Counted from the stretch's first letter, positions 1 through 9,436 are shown. The stretch is DNA of 64,000 nucleotides from Phocaeicola coprocola DSM 17136 (GCF_000154845.1 NZ_DS981486.1:16143-80142); one strand, 5' to 3'. Notes: generated from the sequence alone by a model not told the origin. A program made the numbers and translations.

Positions 1-1
1 T

Positions 2-1039
2 GCGACCTTTACCGGCTCGCAAGGTCCCTTCTGGTGGATTCTTCAAATGTGCATGGCACTGGCCGCCCTATTCGCCATCATCATGGCGGCAGGCATGGCG
101 TACAAAATGATGGTCAAGCACGAGCCTTTGGACGTGATGAAGCTCTTCAGACCGCTGGCCGTGTCGCTTATCCTCTGCTGGTGGTATCCTCCGGCAGACA
201 CGGGCATGGCAAACAGCGGGAGCAACTGGTGCTTTTTAGATTTCCTCTCCTATATCCCGAACTGCGTCGGTTCGTACACACATGACCTGTACGAGGCCGA
301 AGCCTCGCAAATCTCGGACAAGTTCGAGGAAGTGCAGGAGTTGATTTACGTGCGCGACACGATGTACACTGCCCTGCAGGCACAGGCCGATGTCGCCCAT
401 ACGGGTACGTCGGACCCAAACCTTATCGAGGCAACGATGGAACAGACAGGTGTGGACGAGGTAACGAACATGGAGAAGGATGCGGCGAAGCTGTGGTTCA
501 CCTCGCTGACTTCGGGGGTAATCGTGGGGATTGACAAAATCATCATGCTGATAGCCCTTGTAGTATTCAGAATCGGTTGGTGGGTTACCATCTATTGTCA
601 GCAAATTCTTTTGGGAATGCTCACCATCTTCGGCCCTATACAGTGGGCGTTCTCGCTCCTGCCCAAATGGGAAGGTGCGTGGGCGAAGTGGCTCACGAGG
701 TATCTGACGGTGCATTTCTACGGGGCGATGCTCTACTTCGTGGGCTTCTACGTGCTGCTGCTGTTCGACATCGTGCTGTGCATACAGGTGGAGAACCTGA
801 CGGCAATCACGGCGAGCGAGCAGACGATGGCGGCTTACCTGCAAAACAGCTTCTTCTCCGCCGGCTACCTGATGGCGGCAAGCATCGTGGCCCTGAAATG
901 CCTGAACCTCGTTCCCGACCTTGCGGCATGGATGATACCGGAGGGCGATACGGCGTTCTCGACCCGAAACTTCGGTGAGGGCGTGGCGCAGCAGGCCAAA
1001 ATGACGGCGACGGGCGCAATGGGTACGGTAATGAGATAA
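2..1039 (+). CDS. traJ: Conjugative transposon protein TraJ (5' end outside window)
   Basis: Polytopic inner-membrane component of the Bacteroides-type mating apparatus, in the position of VirB6-like proteins. The frame is open to the first base of the window, and in-frame codons before the first ATG (position 47) read as hydrophobic protein, so the real start lies upstream. Hydrophobic stretches flank an internal soluble part (roughly residues 60-160 counted from the ATG), followed by the segments IIMLIALVVFRIGWWV and AMLYFVGFYVLLLF. It is the first visible gene of a co-directional run of tra genes, with traK 27 bp downstream. Identification rests on family resemblance and on gene order traJ-K-L-M-N-O. 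Confidence 0.9.
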   Translation, partial: ATFTGSQGPFWWILQMCMALAALFAIIMAAGMAYKMMVKHEPLDVMKLFRPLAVSLILCWWYPPADTGMANSGSNWCFLDFLSYIPNCVGSYTHDLYEAEASQISDKFEEVQELIYVRDTMYTALQAQADVAHTGTSDPNLIEATMEQTGVDEVTNMEKDAAKLWFTSLTSGVIVGIDKIIMLIALVVFRIGWWVTIYCQQILLGMLTIFGPIQWAFSLLPKWEGAWAKWLTRYLTVHFYGAMLYFVGFYVLLLFDIVLCIQVENLTAITASEQTMAAYLQNSFFSAGYLMAASIVALKCLNLVPDLAAWMIPEGDTAFSTRNFGEGVAQQAKMTATGAMGTVMR

Positions 1040-1066
1040 CAAAGTAACGATAAATATTCAAACAAA

Positions 1067-1681
1067 ATGGTCATCAAGAATTTAGAGAACAAAATCAAAC
1101 TGGTCGGAATTATCTGCACCGCCTTTCTCGTGGGGTGCGTCATCATCAGCATGTCGAGTATCTGGACGGCCCGCATGATGGTTACGGACGCTCAAAAGAA
1201 GGTGTATGTGCTGGACGGCAACGTGCCCATACTGGTACGCCGCACGACGATGGAGGAAACGCTCGACGTGGAAGCCAAGAGCCATGTAGAGATGTTCCAC
1301 CACTACTTTTTCACGCTTGCCCCTGACGACAAGTACATCCGCTACACGATGGAGAAAGCGATGTACTTAGTGGACGAAACGGGCTTGGCACAGTACAACA
1401 CGCTCAAGGAAAAAGGTTTCTACTCGAACATCTTGGGAACGAGCGCCGTCTTTTCGATTTTCTGCGACAGTATCGCCTTCAACAAGGAGAAGATGGAGTT
1501 TACCTACTACGGACGGCAGCGTATCGAACGGCGCAGCAATATCCTGATGCGCGAACTGGTTACGGCGGGACAGCTCAAGCGTGTACCCCGGACGGAGAAC
1601 AACCCGCACGGGCTGCTCATCGTGAACTGGCGCACACTGCTGAACAAGGACATCGAGCAAAAGACGAAAAGCAACTATTAA
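1067..1681 (+). CDS. traK: Conjugative transposon protein TraK
   Basis: A 204-aa protein with one N-terminal membrane segment (about residues 10-30, LVGIICTAFLVGCVIISMS) and a soluble periplasmic domain, a VirB8-like topology. The length and place between traJ and traL fit the TraK family of Bacteroides conjugative transposons, where it is a structural part of the envelope-spanning channel. It starts at an ATG 27 bp after traJ and ends 13 bp before traL, so it is almost certainly co-transcribed with both. The VirB8 analogy is inference from topology; the family name comes from sequence and gene order. Confidence 0.9.
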   Translation: MVIKNLENKIKLVGIICTAFLVGCVIISMSSIWTARMMVTDAQKKVYVLDGNVPILVRRTTMEETLDVEAKSHVEMFHHYFFTLAPDDKYIRYTMEKAMYLVDETGLAQYNTLKEKGFYSNILGTSAVFSIFCDSIAFNKEKMEFTYYGRQRIERRSNILMRELVTAGQLKRVPRTENNPHGLLIVNWRTLLNKDIEQKTKSNY

Positions 1682-1694
1682 CACCATCAGCCCT

Positions 1695-2078
1695 ATGAAT
1701 ATCAAAGGATTCAGACGTATGCTGTTCGGTGAAAAAATGCCGGACAGGAACGACCCGAAATACAAGGAACGCTACGAGCGTGACATAGATGCCGGACGGC
1801 GTTTCGCCAAGGCAACACGCATCGACAAGGCTGCGGCCAAGGTGCAGGGCTTCGCCAACATGCACCGGACGCTGTTTCTCGTCATCGTATTTGGCTTCGC
1901 CATCTGCGGGCTGACATGGAATATTTACCGCCTGACGGTGGTGTACCGCCATCATCCGACCCGCCGGACGGCCACGGAGATGCAGGATTCCGTGCTCCGG
2001 GAACGGCATAAGATGCTTTCCGTACCGCATGTACGAAGATTCGATACGAAGGAAAGTGGTACGGAAAGGCCGGAATAG
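1695..2078 (+). CDS. traL: Conjugative transposon protein TraL-like
   Basis: A 127-aa protein. It has a basic, hydrophilic N-terminal half (KMPDRNDPKYKERYERD), one membrane segment at about residues 58-78 (TLFLVIVFGFAICGLTW), and a short charged C-terminus. Size, single-pass topology and place between traK and traM match TraL of Bacteroides conjugative transposons. Its precise role in the apparatus is not established. It lies 13 bp after traK and is separated from traM by 72 bp. Confidence 0.75.
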   Translation: MNIKGFRRMLFGEKMPDRNDPKYKERYERDIDAGRRFAKATRIDKAAAKVQGFANMHRTLFLVIVFGFAICGLTWNIYRLTVVYRHHPTRRTATEMQDSVLRERHKMLSVPHVRRFDTKESGTERPE

Positions 2079-2150
2079 AACGGCAGGCTTATGAATATGC
2101 CGTTTGAGAGAACTATAAGCAAGTATGTGCAACTCAATTAAAGGGAAACA

Positions 2151-3302
2151 ATGAACAATATCTTCAAGAGAATTAATTTCAGGCAGCCAAAGTATATGCT
2201 TCCGGCTATCCTCTATATTCCCCTTCTCGGCACGTCGTACTTCTTTTTCGACCTGTTCCATACCGAGAAGGTCGAGGTACAGGATAAGACACTCCAGACG
2301 ACCGAGTTCCTGAATCCCGAATTGCCGGACGCCCAAATCAAGGGTGGCGACGGTATCGGCAGCAAGTATGAGAACATGGCCAAATCATGGGGCAAGATAC
2401 AAGATTATTCCGCTGTGGACAACATCGAGCGGGACGAACCGGACAATAACCAAGAGGAATATGAATCGCAGTACACCGAAGAGGACATCGCCCTGCTTGA
2501 CCGGCAGGAAAAGGAAAATGATCTGGCAGCGGAAGCGGCCGATGCCAAGAGGCGGGAACAGGAGGCTCTCGCAGAACTGGAAAAAGCACTCGCCGAAGCG
2601 AGGTTGAGAGGACAACGGGAGGTCATGCCGTCCGAAACGGACAGCACCGCAACGGCGGCTCCGCCGGACACGATGACGCAGGCCAAGGGAACCATCGACG
2701 AGGAAAGCCGTTCGGTCAAAGCTCCTGCGGAGACGGACAAGGCAAGCGAGGTGGTGAAGAAGGTAAAGACGGCTTCGGACTACTTCAACACACTGGCGAA
2801 AGACGCTCGGGAACCGAAACTCATCAAGGCGATCATCGACGAGAACATCAAGGCCGTGGACGGCTCGCGTGTGCGGCTGCGCCTGCTGGACGACATCGAA
2901 ATCAACGAGAGCGTGGTCAGGCGTGGTACTTACCTGTATGCCACAGTCAGCGGTTTCTCTTCCGGACGTGTAAAAGGAAGCATCAACAGCATATTGGTGG
3001 AGGACGAACTGGTCAAGGTCAGCTTGTCAATCTACGATACGGACGGGCTGGAAGGACTTTACGTACCCATCAGCCAGTTCCGCGAGACAAGCAAGGATGT
3101 GGCGAGCAGTGCCATGTCGGGCAGCATGAACATGAATACCAGCGGATACGGTAACAGCCTCGCCCAATGGGGTATGCAGGCGGTGAACAATGCCTACCAG
3201 AAAACGAGTAACGCCATCAGCAAGGCTATCAAGAAAAACAAGGTGAAGCTGAAATACGGGACGTTTGTGTATCTGGTGAACGGACGGGAAAACAGGAACT
3301 AA
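2151..3302 (+). CDS. traM: Conjugative transposon protein TraM
   Basis: A 383-aa protein with one N-terminal membrane anchor (about residues 18-36, PAILYIPLLGTSYFFFD) followed by a long acidic/Ala-rich, coiled-coil-like linker (residues about 85-200, many E, K, A). The C-terminal domain is folded and beta-rich (LRLLDDIEINESVVRRGTYL onward), with a Gly/Ser/Asn-rich stretch near the end. The topology of anchor, flexible linker and periplasmic beta domain resembles VirB10. Family placement as TraM follows from the sequence and from its position before traN. Unlike the canonical order, two extra genes sit between it and traN. Confidence 0.88.
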   Translation: MNNIFKRINFRQPKYMLPAILYIPLLGTSYFFFDLFHTEKVEVQDKTLQTTEFLNPELPDAQIKGGDGIGSKYENMAKSWGKIQDYSAVDNIERDEPDNNQEEYESQYTEEDIALLDRQEKENDLAAEAADAKRREQEALAELEKALAEARLRGQREVMPSETDSTATAAPPDTMTQAKGTIDEESRSVKAPAETDKASEVVKKVKTASDYFNTLAKDAREPKLIKAIIDENIKAVDGSRVRLRLLDDIEINESVVRRGTYLYATVSGFSSGRVKGSINSILVEDELVKVSLSIYDTDGLEGLYVPISQFRETSKDVASSAMSGSMNMNTSGYGNSLAQWGMQAVNNAYQKTSNAISKAIKKNKVKLKYGTFVYLVNGRENRN

Positions 3303-3315
3303 AAGGGCAGTGACA

Positions 3316-3669
3316 ATGGAATCAGACATATCAAAACTTCATAAGGGAACGGACGGCTTCTATTACGAGGACTACATCGCTCCCGATAAGCCCGAAACAT
3401 TCGTTGGGAAGCTCGTAAGTACCGAATGGTGGCACAAAGGGGTACGATTCGCCCTGATATGCAACTTTCAGGCAGAAGACGGGCGGAGGATTGCCTTATT
3501 CGCCTTCCAGAAGCATACCGGTTTTTACGGGCCGAGAGACGGTGCGGTCAATTTCAAACATGTGGAGAAGAATACCCTCTGGGAGTGTGAAATCCGGAAA
3601 ACCCGGACGGAACGCTGTACCTGGATGAGCGCCCGACAAATTGTAGAACTGAAAACAGACGCAATATGA
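3316..3669 (+). CDS. Hypothetical protein inside tra operon
   Basis: A 117-aa soluble protein of unknown function with no signal peptide or membrane segment. Its aromatic-rich, basic beta-strand-like sequence ([33 protein letters not shown]) has no motif I recognise. A GTG two codons upstream (3310) is possible, but the ATG at 3316 is better spaced from AAAAGG at 3301-3306. It overlaps the following methyltransferase gene by 4 bp, so the two are probably translationally coupled, and both interrupt the usual traM-traN order. Confidence 0.7.
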   Translation: MESDISKLHKGTDGFYYEDYIAPDKPETFVGKLVSTEWWHKGVRFALICNFQAEDGRRIALFAFQKHTGFYGPRDGAVNFKHVEKNTLWECEIRKTRTERCTWMSARQIVELKTDAI

Positions 3670-4478
3670 TAGAGACGGATCGCATTTACCTTATGGACTG
3701 CATGGAGGGCATGAAACAGATAGCGGATAGTAGCGTGGACGCCATAATCGCCGACCTGCCTTACGGGGTGTTAAATCGCAGCAATCCGTCGGTGAACTGG
3801 GACCGCCAGATACCGTTCGCAGCCTTGTGGGAGCAATACCGGCGGATTACCAAGCCGGACAGCCCCATTATCCTGTTCGGACAGGGGCTTTTCTCCGCAT
3901 GGCTCATGCTGTCGCAACCCCGGCTATGGCGGTACAACCTCGTGTGGCAGAAAGATCGGGTGACGGGACATCTCAATGCCAAACGTATGCCGCTCCGGCA
4001 GCACGAGGATATTCTGGTATTCTATAAAAAACAGCCGGTCTATCATCCGCAGATGACACCGTGTCCTCCGGAACGGAGAAATCACGGGAGGCGTAAAACG
4101 GAGGGATTTACCAACCGTTGTTACGGAACGATGAAACTCTCACCGGTACGCATAGCCGATGACAAATATCCGACCTCGGTCATCTTCATGCCGAAGGAAC
4201 ACAAGAAAGGCGCGTTCTACCACCCGACACAAAAGCCCGTGGCGTTGATGGAGTACCTGATACGGACCTACACCGACGAAGGCGATGTTGTACTGGACAA
4301 CTGTATCGGGTCAGGCACAACCGCCGTGGCCGCTATCCGCACGGGACGACACTACATCGGATTTGAAATCGAACAGGTGTACTGCGAGATTGCCGAACGG
4401 CGGATTCAGGAGGAACTGGAATGCAGGAACAAAGCACAAGAGGAAAAAGAGATAAGGGAAGAAAAACAAAATCAATAA
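3666..4478 (+). CDS. Orphan site-specific DNA methyltransferase (beta-class, N6-A/N4-C type)
   Basis: A 270-aa SAM-dependent DNA methyltransferase. The catalytic motif IV appears early as ADLPYG (residues about 30-35, a DPPY variant). Motif X ([13 protein letters not shown]) and the SAM-binding motif I ([13 protein letters not shown]) come near the C-terminus, which is the beta-class order. No restriction endonuclease gene is adjacent, so it is an orphan enzyme. Inside a transfer operon it may protect element DNA from host restriction or mark it; that role is inference. It overlaps the upstream gene by 4 bp. A highly charged tail ([12 protein letters not shown]) precedes traN, which starts 9 bp downstream. 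Confidence 0.9.
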   Translation: MIETDRIYLMDCMEGMKQIADSSVDAIIADLPYGVLNRSNPSVNWDRQIPFAALWEQYRRITKPDSPIILFGQGLFSAWLMLSQPRLWRYNLVWQKDRVTGHLNAKRMPLRQHEDILVFYKKQPVYHPQMTPCPPERRNHGRRKTEGFTNRCYGTMKLSPVRIADDKYPTSVIFMPKEHKKGAFYHPTQKPVALMEYLIRTYTDEGDVVLDNCIGSGTTAVAAIRTGRHYIGFEIEQVYCEIAERRIQEELECRNKAQEEKEIREEKQNQ

Positions 4479-4487
4479 ATCAATGAC

Positions 4488-5339
4488 ATGGACAAAAAAG
4501 GAATCGTAACGGCATTTCTTCTGGCGGCAGGACTGCTGGGAACGCCGAATGTACAGGCACAACGAACCTACGAGGAGATGGAACAACTTACGGTAAATGA
4601 ACAGGTAACGACGGTCATCACGGCCTCGGAACCGGTACGCTTCGTGGACATCTCCACCGATAAGGTTGTCGGTGACCAGCCGATAGATAACATCGTCCGC
4701 CTGAAACCGAAAGAGGGCGGACACGAGGACGGCGAGGTGCTGGCCATAGTGACCATCGTAACGGAACGCTACCGCACGCAGTATGCACTGCTCTACACCA
4801 CACGGGTGCGGGAGGCGGTAACTGACAAGGAAATCCAGTTGCAGGAACGAAACGCCTACCACAACCCGGCGGTCTCGATGTCCACCGTGGAGATGACACG
4901 CTTCGCCCGGCGTATCTGGAACTCGCCCGCGAAGATCCGCAACGTCGCCACCAAGGCACACCGCATGACCATGCGGTTGAACAACATCTACACCGTGGGA
5001 GAGTATTTCTTCATCGACTTCTCAATAGAGAACCGGACGAACATACGTTTCGACATTGACGAGATACGGGTGAAGCTGGCGGACAAGAAACTGACCAAAG
5101 CGACTAATGCGCAAGTCATCGAACTGGTCCCGGAACTGGTGCTGGAGACGGGCAAGACGTTCCGGCACGGCTACCGGAATGTGGTCGTGGTCAGGAAAAT
5201 GACGTTCCCGAACGACAAGGTACTGACCATCGAGATGACGGAGAAACAAATCAGCGGGCGTGCTATCAGCCTGAATATCGACTATGAGGACGTGCTGTCG
5301 GCCGATTCGTTCAGCACGGCATTGCTGGAGGAGGAATGA
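4488..5339 (+). CDS. traN: Conjugative transposon protein TraN
   Basis: A 283-aa exported protein with an N-terminal signal peptide (KKGIVTAFLLAAGLLGTPNVQAQ, probable cleavage after VQA). The body is beta-strand-rich with the segments PVRFVDISTDKVVG and NIYTVGEYFFIDFSIENRTN, resembling VirB9-like outer-membrane complex proteins. Family identity as TraN of Bacteroides conjugative transposons comes from the sequence and from its place just before traO. Its stop codon region overlaps the traO start region. Confidence 0.9.
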   Translation: MDKKGIVTAFLLAAGLLGTPNVQAQRTYEEMEQLTVNEQVTTVITASEPVRFVDISTDKVVGDQPIDNIVRLKPKEGGHEDGEVLAIVTIVTERYRTQYALLYTTRVREAVTDKEIQLQERNAYHNPAVSMSTVEMTRFARRIWNSPAKIRNVATKAHRMTMRLNNIYTVGEYFFIDFSIENRTNIRFDIDEIRVKLADKKLTKATNAQVIELVPELVLETGKTFRHGYRNVVVVRKMTFPNDKVLTIEMTEKQISGRAISLNIDYEDVLSADSFSTALLEEE

Positions 5340-5341
5340 CA

Positions 5342-5848
5342 ATGAGAAAGACGATTATCCTGACGATTGCCTGCATGTGCCTCGCCGTCGGCGCGAATGC
5401 ACAACGGGGCAGCGGCCGCCTTTCGCTCGGAGCGGGGCTGCTGTACAAGAACGGGCTGGACGTGACGCTGGCCTACGAACACGAGATGAACTACCGCCAT
5501 GCGTGGGAGTTCTTTGCCAACGGCTACCTGCAATGGGCAGAGTGCGAATCCTGCAAGCATGTATGCCCGAAATCTTTCTGGCAGAATTACCGTACCTACG
5601 GCTTCGGCGTGGCTTACAAACCCTGCGTCACGAGGGGACGCAACCATTACGGAAGCCTCCGTATCGGGGCTTCGGGCGGAAGCGATACGAGGAAGTTCCT
5701 TGTCGGGCTGCATTTCGGCTACGAGCACAACTATGTGTTGCGGGCGGGCTGGACGCTATACTGGCAAGTCAAGGGAGACGTGATGATAAAGGGGGCCGAT
5801 GTGCTGCGTACAGGAGTTGCCCTCGGTATTAAACTACCTATAAAATAA
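5342..5848 (+). CDS. traO: Conjugal transfer protein TraO
   Basis: A 168-aa exported protein with a signal peptide (MRKTIILTIACMCLAVGANA, cleavage after ANA) and a predicted small outer-membrane beta-structure (alternating aromatic/Gly strands). The size is typical for TraO. An ATG at 5336 overlaps the traN stop, but the GGAGGAGG at 5327-5334 is correctly spaced only for the ATG at 5342, so that start is chosen. It follows traN directly in the same operon. Confidence 0.88.
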   Translation: MRKTIILTIACMCLAVGANAQRGSGRLSLGAGLLYKNGLDVTLAYEHEMNYRHAWEFFANGYLQWAECESCKHVCPKSFWQNYRTYGFGVAYKPCVTRGRNHYGSLRIGASGGSDTRKFLVGLHFGYEHNYVLRAGWTLYWQVKGDVMIKGADVLRTGVALGIKLPIK

Positions 5849-5855
5849 GGGAAAG

Positions 5856-6527
5856 ATGAAACAGAACACTATCAGAAAAACGTGCCAGGTAGTGCCGGTT
5901 CTCCTCATAACCGGGGCATTGGCTGCCTGCGACGCACATATAGAAGAACCCGACAAGACGGTACGTCCCGGACATGTCCTCTGCGTGGACGGCAAGGCCG
6001 TGCCGTACAGCGAGTATGAAAATTCCGGGAAACAGGCGATTGCCGTCGTCTTCCATACCTATTCGGACGGGGAAACGGAAGGAAACGGCTATGCCGTCTA
6101 TCTGTGGGACATGACGCCGAAGGCTTTTGCCGACAGCCTCGGTGTCGAGCAGGGTACGTCGGCGGACATTGCTGCATACGACGGGAATGAGAACACGTTC
6201 GCCCTGTACGATACGGAAGAAACGGCCTCGCCGATGGCTGAAGCCGTTTTTGCCTTGTGGAAATACGGACAGAGCGCCTATATCCCCTCGGTGGCACAGA
6301 TGCGTCTGCTGTATTCGGCACAGACCGTCATCAATCCGATTATCGAGAAATGCGGCGGCGACCCGCTGCCGACCGAGGCCGACGAGTGCTGGTATTGGAC
6401 ATCGACGGAGGTGGAAGGACAGCAGACAGTCAAAGCATGGCTCTACTCGACAGCCAGCGGAACCATGCAGGAAACGCCCAAGACACAGGCGCATAAAGTG
6501 CGTCCCATTATAACCATCAACAACTGA
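5856..6527 (+). CDS. Lipoprotein with DUF1566-like C-terminal domain
   Basis: A 223-aa predicted lipoprotein: the N-terminus ends in a lipobox (GALAAC, Cys about residue 25). The C-terminal half has the pattern YIPSVAQMRLLYSA ... WYWTSTEVEGQ ... AWLYSTASGTM ... HKVRPI, the layout of DUF1566-type domains often found in Bacteroidales surface proteins. It starts 7 bp after traO. It occupies the place where traP (primase) and traQ are expected in CTnDOT-like operons, so it may be a surface or mating-pair accessory factor of this lineage. The function is not known. Confidence 0.7.
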   Translation: MKQNTIRKTCQVVPVLLITGALAACDAHIEEPDKTVRPGHVLCVDGKAVPYSEYENSGKQAIAVVFHTYSDGETEGNGYAVYLWDMTPKAFADSLGVEQGTSADIAAYDGNENTFALYDTEETASPMAEAVFALWKYGQSAYIPSVAQMRLLYSAQTVINPIIEKCGGDPLPTEADECWYWTSTEVEGQQTVKAWLYSTASGTMQETPKTQAHKVRPIITINN

Positions 6528-6531
6528 ATTT

Positions 6532-7014
6532 ATGATTATGAACGGAATTAAAGATTTTCAAGCACCACAGTATGTGGATATAGTACATCCGGACAAAGGA
6601 TTCTTCGGGTATCTGTTAAGATGCAAATGTCCTAAACAAGAGGACGTTTCCGGTAATTTCATATTCCTCGACGATGGAATAGACTGCTACAAGAGGTTTC
6701 CCTCCGTAAAGAATCGCAGGGAAGAAATCCGGGCAGAATGGAACGGCCGTATCAGCCGTTACCATGATATTTTCCAAGGTCAGCTCTGCTATGTCAATGA
6801 AGAATTGATTGAAGATTTCATTGATTTCATGACTTATGGCTCTGACAATGCCGTCCGGATTTTCCTTGAGAAGTTTACAGCGGAAGTACGGGCTTCTGCA
6901 ATATATGACGGGCTTAAACCTCTATATGCAGTTTCCCATGTCTGCCAGCTTTCCGCTGATAACCGTATGCAATGGCCTCACATCCACGTCCTCTGGGGTA
7001 TTAAAAAGAATTGA
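6532..7014 (+). CDS. Hypothetical protein upstream of traG
   Basis: A 160-aa soluble protein (158 aa if the ATG at 6538 is used). It has no signal peptide, no transmembrane segment and no motif I recognise. The sequence is mixed alpha/beta with several Cys (KCPKQED, HVCQLSADNR). Its GC content is visibly lower than that of traG and traN, suggesting later acquisition. It is 4 bp after the lipoprotein gene and 7 bp before the traG start, so co-transcribed with the transfer operon. Confidence 0.65.
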   Translation: MIMNGIKDFQAPQYVDIVHPDKGFFGYLLRCKCPKQEDVSGNFIFLDDGIDCYKRFPSVKNRREEIRAEWNGRISRYHDIFQGQLCYVNEELIEDFIDFMTYGSDNAVRIFLEKFTAEVRASAIYDGLKPLYAVSHVCQLSADNRMQWPHIHVLWGIKKN

Positions 7015-7021
7015 CATAGCA

Positions 7022-9208
7022 ATGGAAGAGAGCAAGGAATTACAGGGATTTTACCGGATATTCCGTGCGGTGGTGTATGTCTCCGTACTGATGGAGTTTT
7101 TCGAGTATGCCATCGACCCGGCCATGCTGGACCACTGGGGCGGCATACTCTGCGACATTCACGGACGTATCAAACGGTGGGCCATCTATAACGACGGCAA
7201 CCTCGTGTACAGCAAGGTCGCCACGGTGCTGCTGATCTGCATTACCTGTATCGGCACCAGAGCCAAGAAACATTTGGAATTCAACGCCCGGCGGCAGGTC
7301 TTGTACCCGCTCGTGAGCGGCTTTGCCCTGTTAGTGCTGTCCGTATGGCTGTTCGGTCATCCGATGGAGACGCGGTTCTACACGCTGCCGCTGAACATTA
7401 TTCTCTATATGGCGGTATCGCTCACGGGGGTTATCCTCGTGCATGTCGCACTGGATAACATCTCCAAGTTCCTCAAAGAGGGACTGATGAAGGATCGTTT
7501 CAATTTCGAGAATGAAAGTTTCGAGCAATGCGAGGAACTGATAGAGACTCCGTACAGCGTGAATATCCCCATGCGATATTACTACAAGGGCAAGTTCCGT
7601 AAAGGCTGGACCAATATAACCAACTGTTTTCGTGGAACATGGGTAGTCGGAACACCGGGGTCGGGCAAGACATTCAGTATCATCGAGCCGTTTATCCGAC
7701 AGCACTCGGCCAAGGGGTTCGCGATGGTGGTCTATGACTACAAGTTCCCGACGCTGGCCACGAAACTGTACTACCACTACAAGAAAAACCAGAAGCTCGG
7801 AAAGTTGCCCCAAGGCTGCCAATTCAATATGATTAACTTCGTGGACGTGGAGTACAGCCGCCGGGTAAATCCAATTCAGGCAAAATACATCAACAACCTC
7901 GCTGCGGCGAGCGAAACGGCGGAAACGCTGCTGGAATCCCTGCAAAAAGGCAAGAAAGAGGGAGGCGGCGGCAGCGACCAGTTTTTCCAGACTTCGGCTG
8001 TGAACTTCCTCGCCGCCTGCATCTACTTTTTCGTGAACTATGAACGCGAGCCTTACGATGCCAAAGGAAACAAATTGTACGCTGAAAAACGGCAGGACCC
8101 GGAGACGAAATTCTGGAAACCGACGGGTGTGGTACGCGCCAAAGAGGGCGGGGAAATCGTTGAACCTGCCTACTGGTTAGGCAAGTATTCGGATATGCCG
8201 CATATCCTGTCGTTCCTGAACGAGAGTTACCAGACCATCTTCGAGGTACTGGAGACCGACAACGAGGTTGCCCCGCTGCTCGGTCCGTTCCAGACCGCTT
8301 TGAAAAATCGCGCGATGGAACAGTTGGAAGGTATGATCGGTACATTGCGCGTCTATACCTCTCGTCTGGCGACCAAAGAGAGTTACTGGATATTCCACCG
8401 TGACGGTGATGACTTCGACCTGAAAGTGAGCGACCCGAAGAATCCGAGCTACCTGCTGATAGCGAACGATCCGGAAATGGAAAGCATTATCGGAGCGTTG
8501 AACGCCCTTATCCTGAACCGCCTCGTTACCCGTGTGAATACGGGACAGGGCAAAAATGTCCCCGTGAGCATTATCGTGGACGAGCTGCCGACGCTGTACT
8601 TCCACAAGATAGACCGCCTGATCGGCACGGCACGAAGCAACAAGGTGAGCGTGACGCTCGGCTTCCAAGAACTGCCGCAGCTCGAAGCGGATTACGGGAA
8701 AGTGGGTATGCAGAAAATCATCACGACGGTGGGTAACGTGGTGAGCGGTTCGGCCCGTGCCAAGGAAACGCTGGAATGGTTGTCGAGCGACATCTTCGGC
8801 AAGGTGGTGCAAATCAAGAAGGGTGTCACGATAGACCGGGACAAGACTTCCATCAATCTGAACGAAAATATGGACAGCCTCGTACCCGCCTCGAAAATCT
8901 CGGATATGCCGACGGGCTGGATCTGCGGCCAGACGGCACGGGACTTCATCCAAACAAAAACCGGCATAGGCGGCTCGATGAACGTGCAGGAAGCGGAGGA
9001 GTTCAAGACCTCGAAGTTCTTCTGCAAGACGGATTTCGACATGAAGGAAATCAAGAAGGAGGAAGCGGCGTATGTACCGCTGCCGAAGTTCTACACGTTC
9101 AAGTCGAGAGAGGAACGGGAACGCATTCTTTACCGGAATTTTGTGAATGTGGGAATGGAGGTGAAAGAAATGATAAAGGACGTGCAGAACAAACGAGGGG
9201 CGAAATAA
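7022..9208 (+). CDS. traG: Type IV coupling protein TraG (VirD4/MobC-like ATPase)
   Basis: A 728-aa inner-membrane coupling ATPase that links the relaxosome to the mating channel and drives DNA export. The N-terminus carries four hydrophobic segments (among them FALLVLSVWLFG and PLNIILYMAVSLTGVILVHVA) before the nucleotide-binding domain. Walker A is GTPGSGKT (residues about 217-224) and Walker B is SIIVDELPTLYF. The frame stays open for 186 bp upstream, overlapping the previous gene, but the ATG at 7022 is the sensible start because it directly follows that gene's stop. The 3' end is present a second time, diverged, at 14.1-14.5 kb. Confidence 0.93.
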   Translation: MEESKELQGFYRIFRAVVYVSVLMEFFEYAIDPAMLDHWGGILCDIHGRIKRWAIYNDGNLVYSKVATVLLICITCIGTRAKKHLEFNARRQVLYPLVSGFALLVLSVWLFGHPMETRFYTLPLNIILYMAVSLTGVILVHVALDNISKFLKEGLMKDRFNFENESFEQCEELIETPYSVNIPMRYYYKGKFRKGWTNITNCFRGTWVVGTPGSGKTFSIIEPFIRQHSAKGFAMVVYDYKFPTLATKLYYHYKKNQKLGKLPQGCQFNMINFVDVEYSRRVNPIQAKYINNLAAASETAETLLESLQKGKKEGGGGSDQFFQTSAVNFLAACIYFFVNYEREPYDAKGNKLYAEKRQDPETKFWKPTGVVRAKEGGEIVEPAYWLGKYSDMPHILSFLNESYQTIFEVLETDNEVAPLLGPFQTALKNRAMEQLEGMIGTLRVYTSRLATKESYWIFHRDGDDFDLKVSDPKNPSYLLIANDPEMESIIGALNALILNRLVTRVNTGQGKNVPVSIIVDELPTLYFHKIDRLIGTARSNKVSVTLGFQELPQLEADYGKVGMQKIITTVGNVVSGSARAKETLEWLSSDIFGKVVQIKKGVTIDRDKTSINLNENMDSLVPASKISDMPTGWICGQTARDFIQTKTGIGGSMNVQEAEEFKTSKFFCKTDFDMKEIKKEEAAYVPLPKFYTFKSREERERILYRNFVNVGMEVKEMIKDVQNKRGAK

Positions 9209-9245
9209 GAAACCTGTTTCCGATATGAGGGAAAGTAAAAAAAAT

Positions 9246-9279
9246 GCCTGCAATGATTCCGCGATTATTGCAGGCGTTT
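9246..9279 (+). terminator. Terminator after traG
   Basis: Perfect 9-bp inverted repeat GCCTGCAAT (9246-9254) / ATTGCAGGC (9267-9275) followed by GTTTT, 38 bp after the traG stop. A weakened version of the same hairpin follows the duplicated traG fragment at about 14430. Confidence 0.7.
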
Positions 9280-9379
9280 TGGCGTTTCCGGTATCTTGGA
9301 AAATCCTGTGGAGTTGGTTTTGGTATTCAATACTACACAAAAAGTATATTATACCGAAACAAAATCAACTTTCAAGACC

Positions 9380-9407
9380 TTTGGAACGGAAAATAATGCT
9401 ACCTTTG
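9380..9407 (+). promoter_or_regulatory. Putative Bacteroides-type promoter for abiE operon
   Basis: TACCTTTG at 9400-9407 matches the TAnnTTTG -7 consensus, and a TTTG lies at 9380-9383, a slightly short spacer of 16 bp. If this is right, transcription starts near 9412 and the antitoxin gene cannot begin at the ATG at 9296. Confidence 0.45.
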
Positions 9408-9436
9408 CAGTTGAAAAAGAAAACAAATCATATACT

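Noticed and set aside
8177..9340. 387-codon open frame on the - strand opposite traG
   Set aside because: Composition (very high His, Arg, Leu) is typical of an antisense frame; the + strand has the coupling ATPase with Walker motifs.
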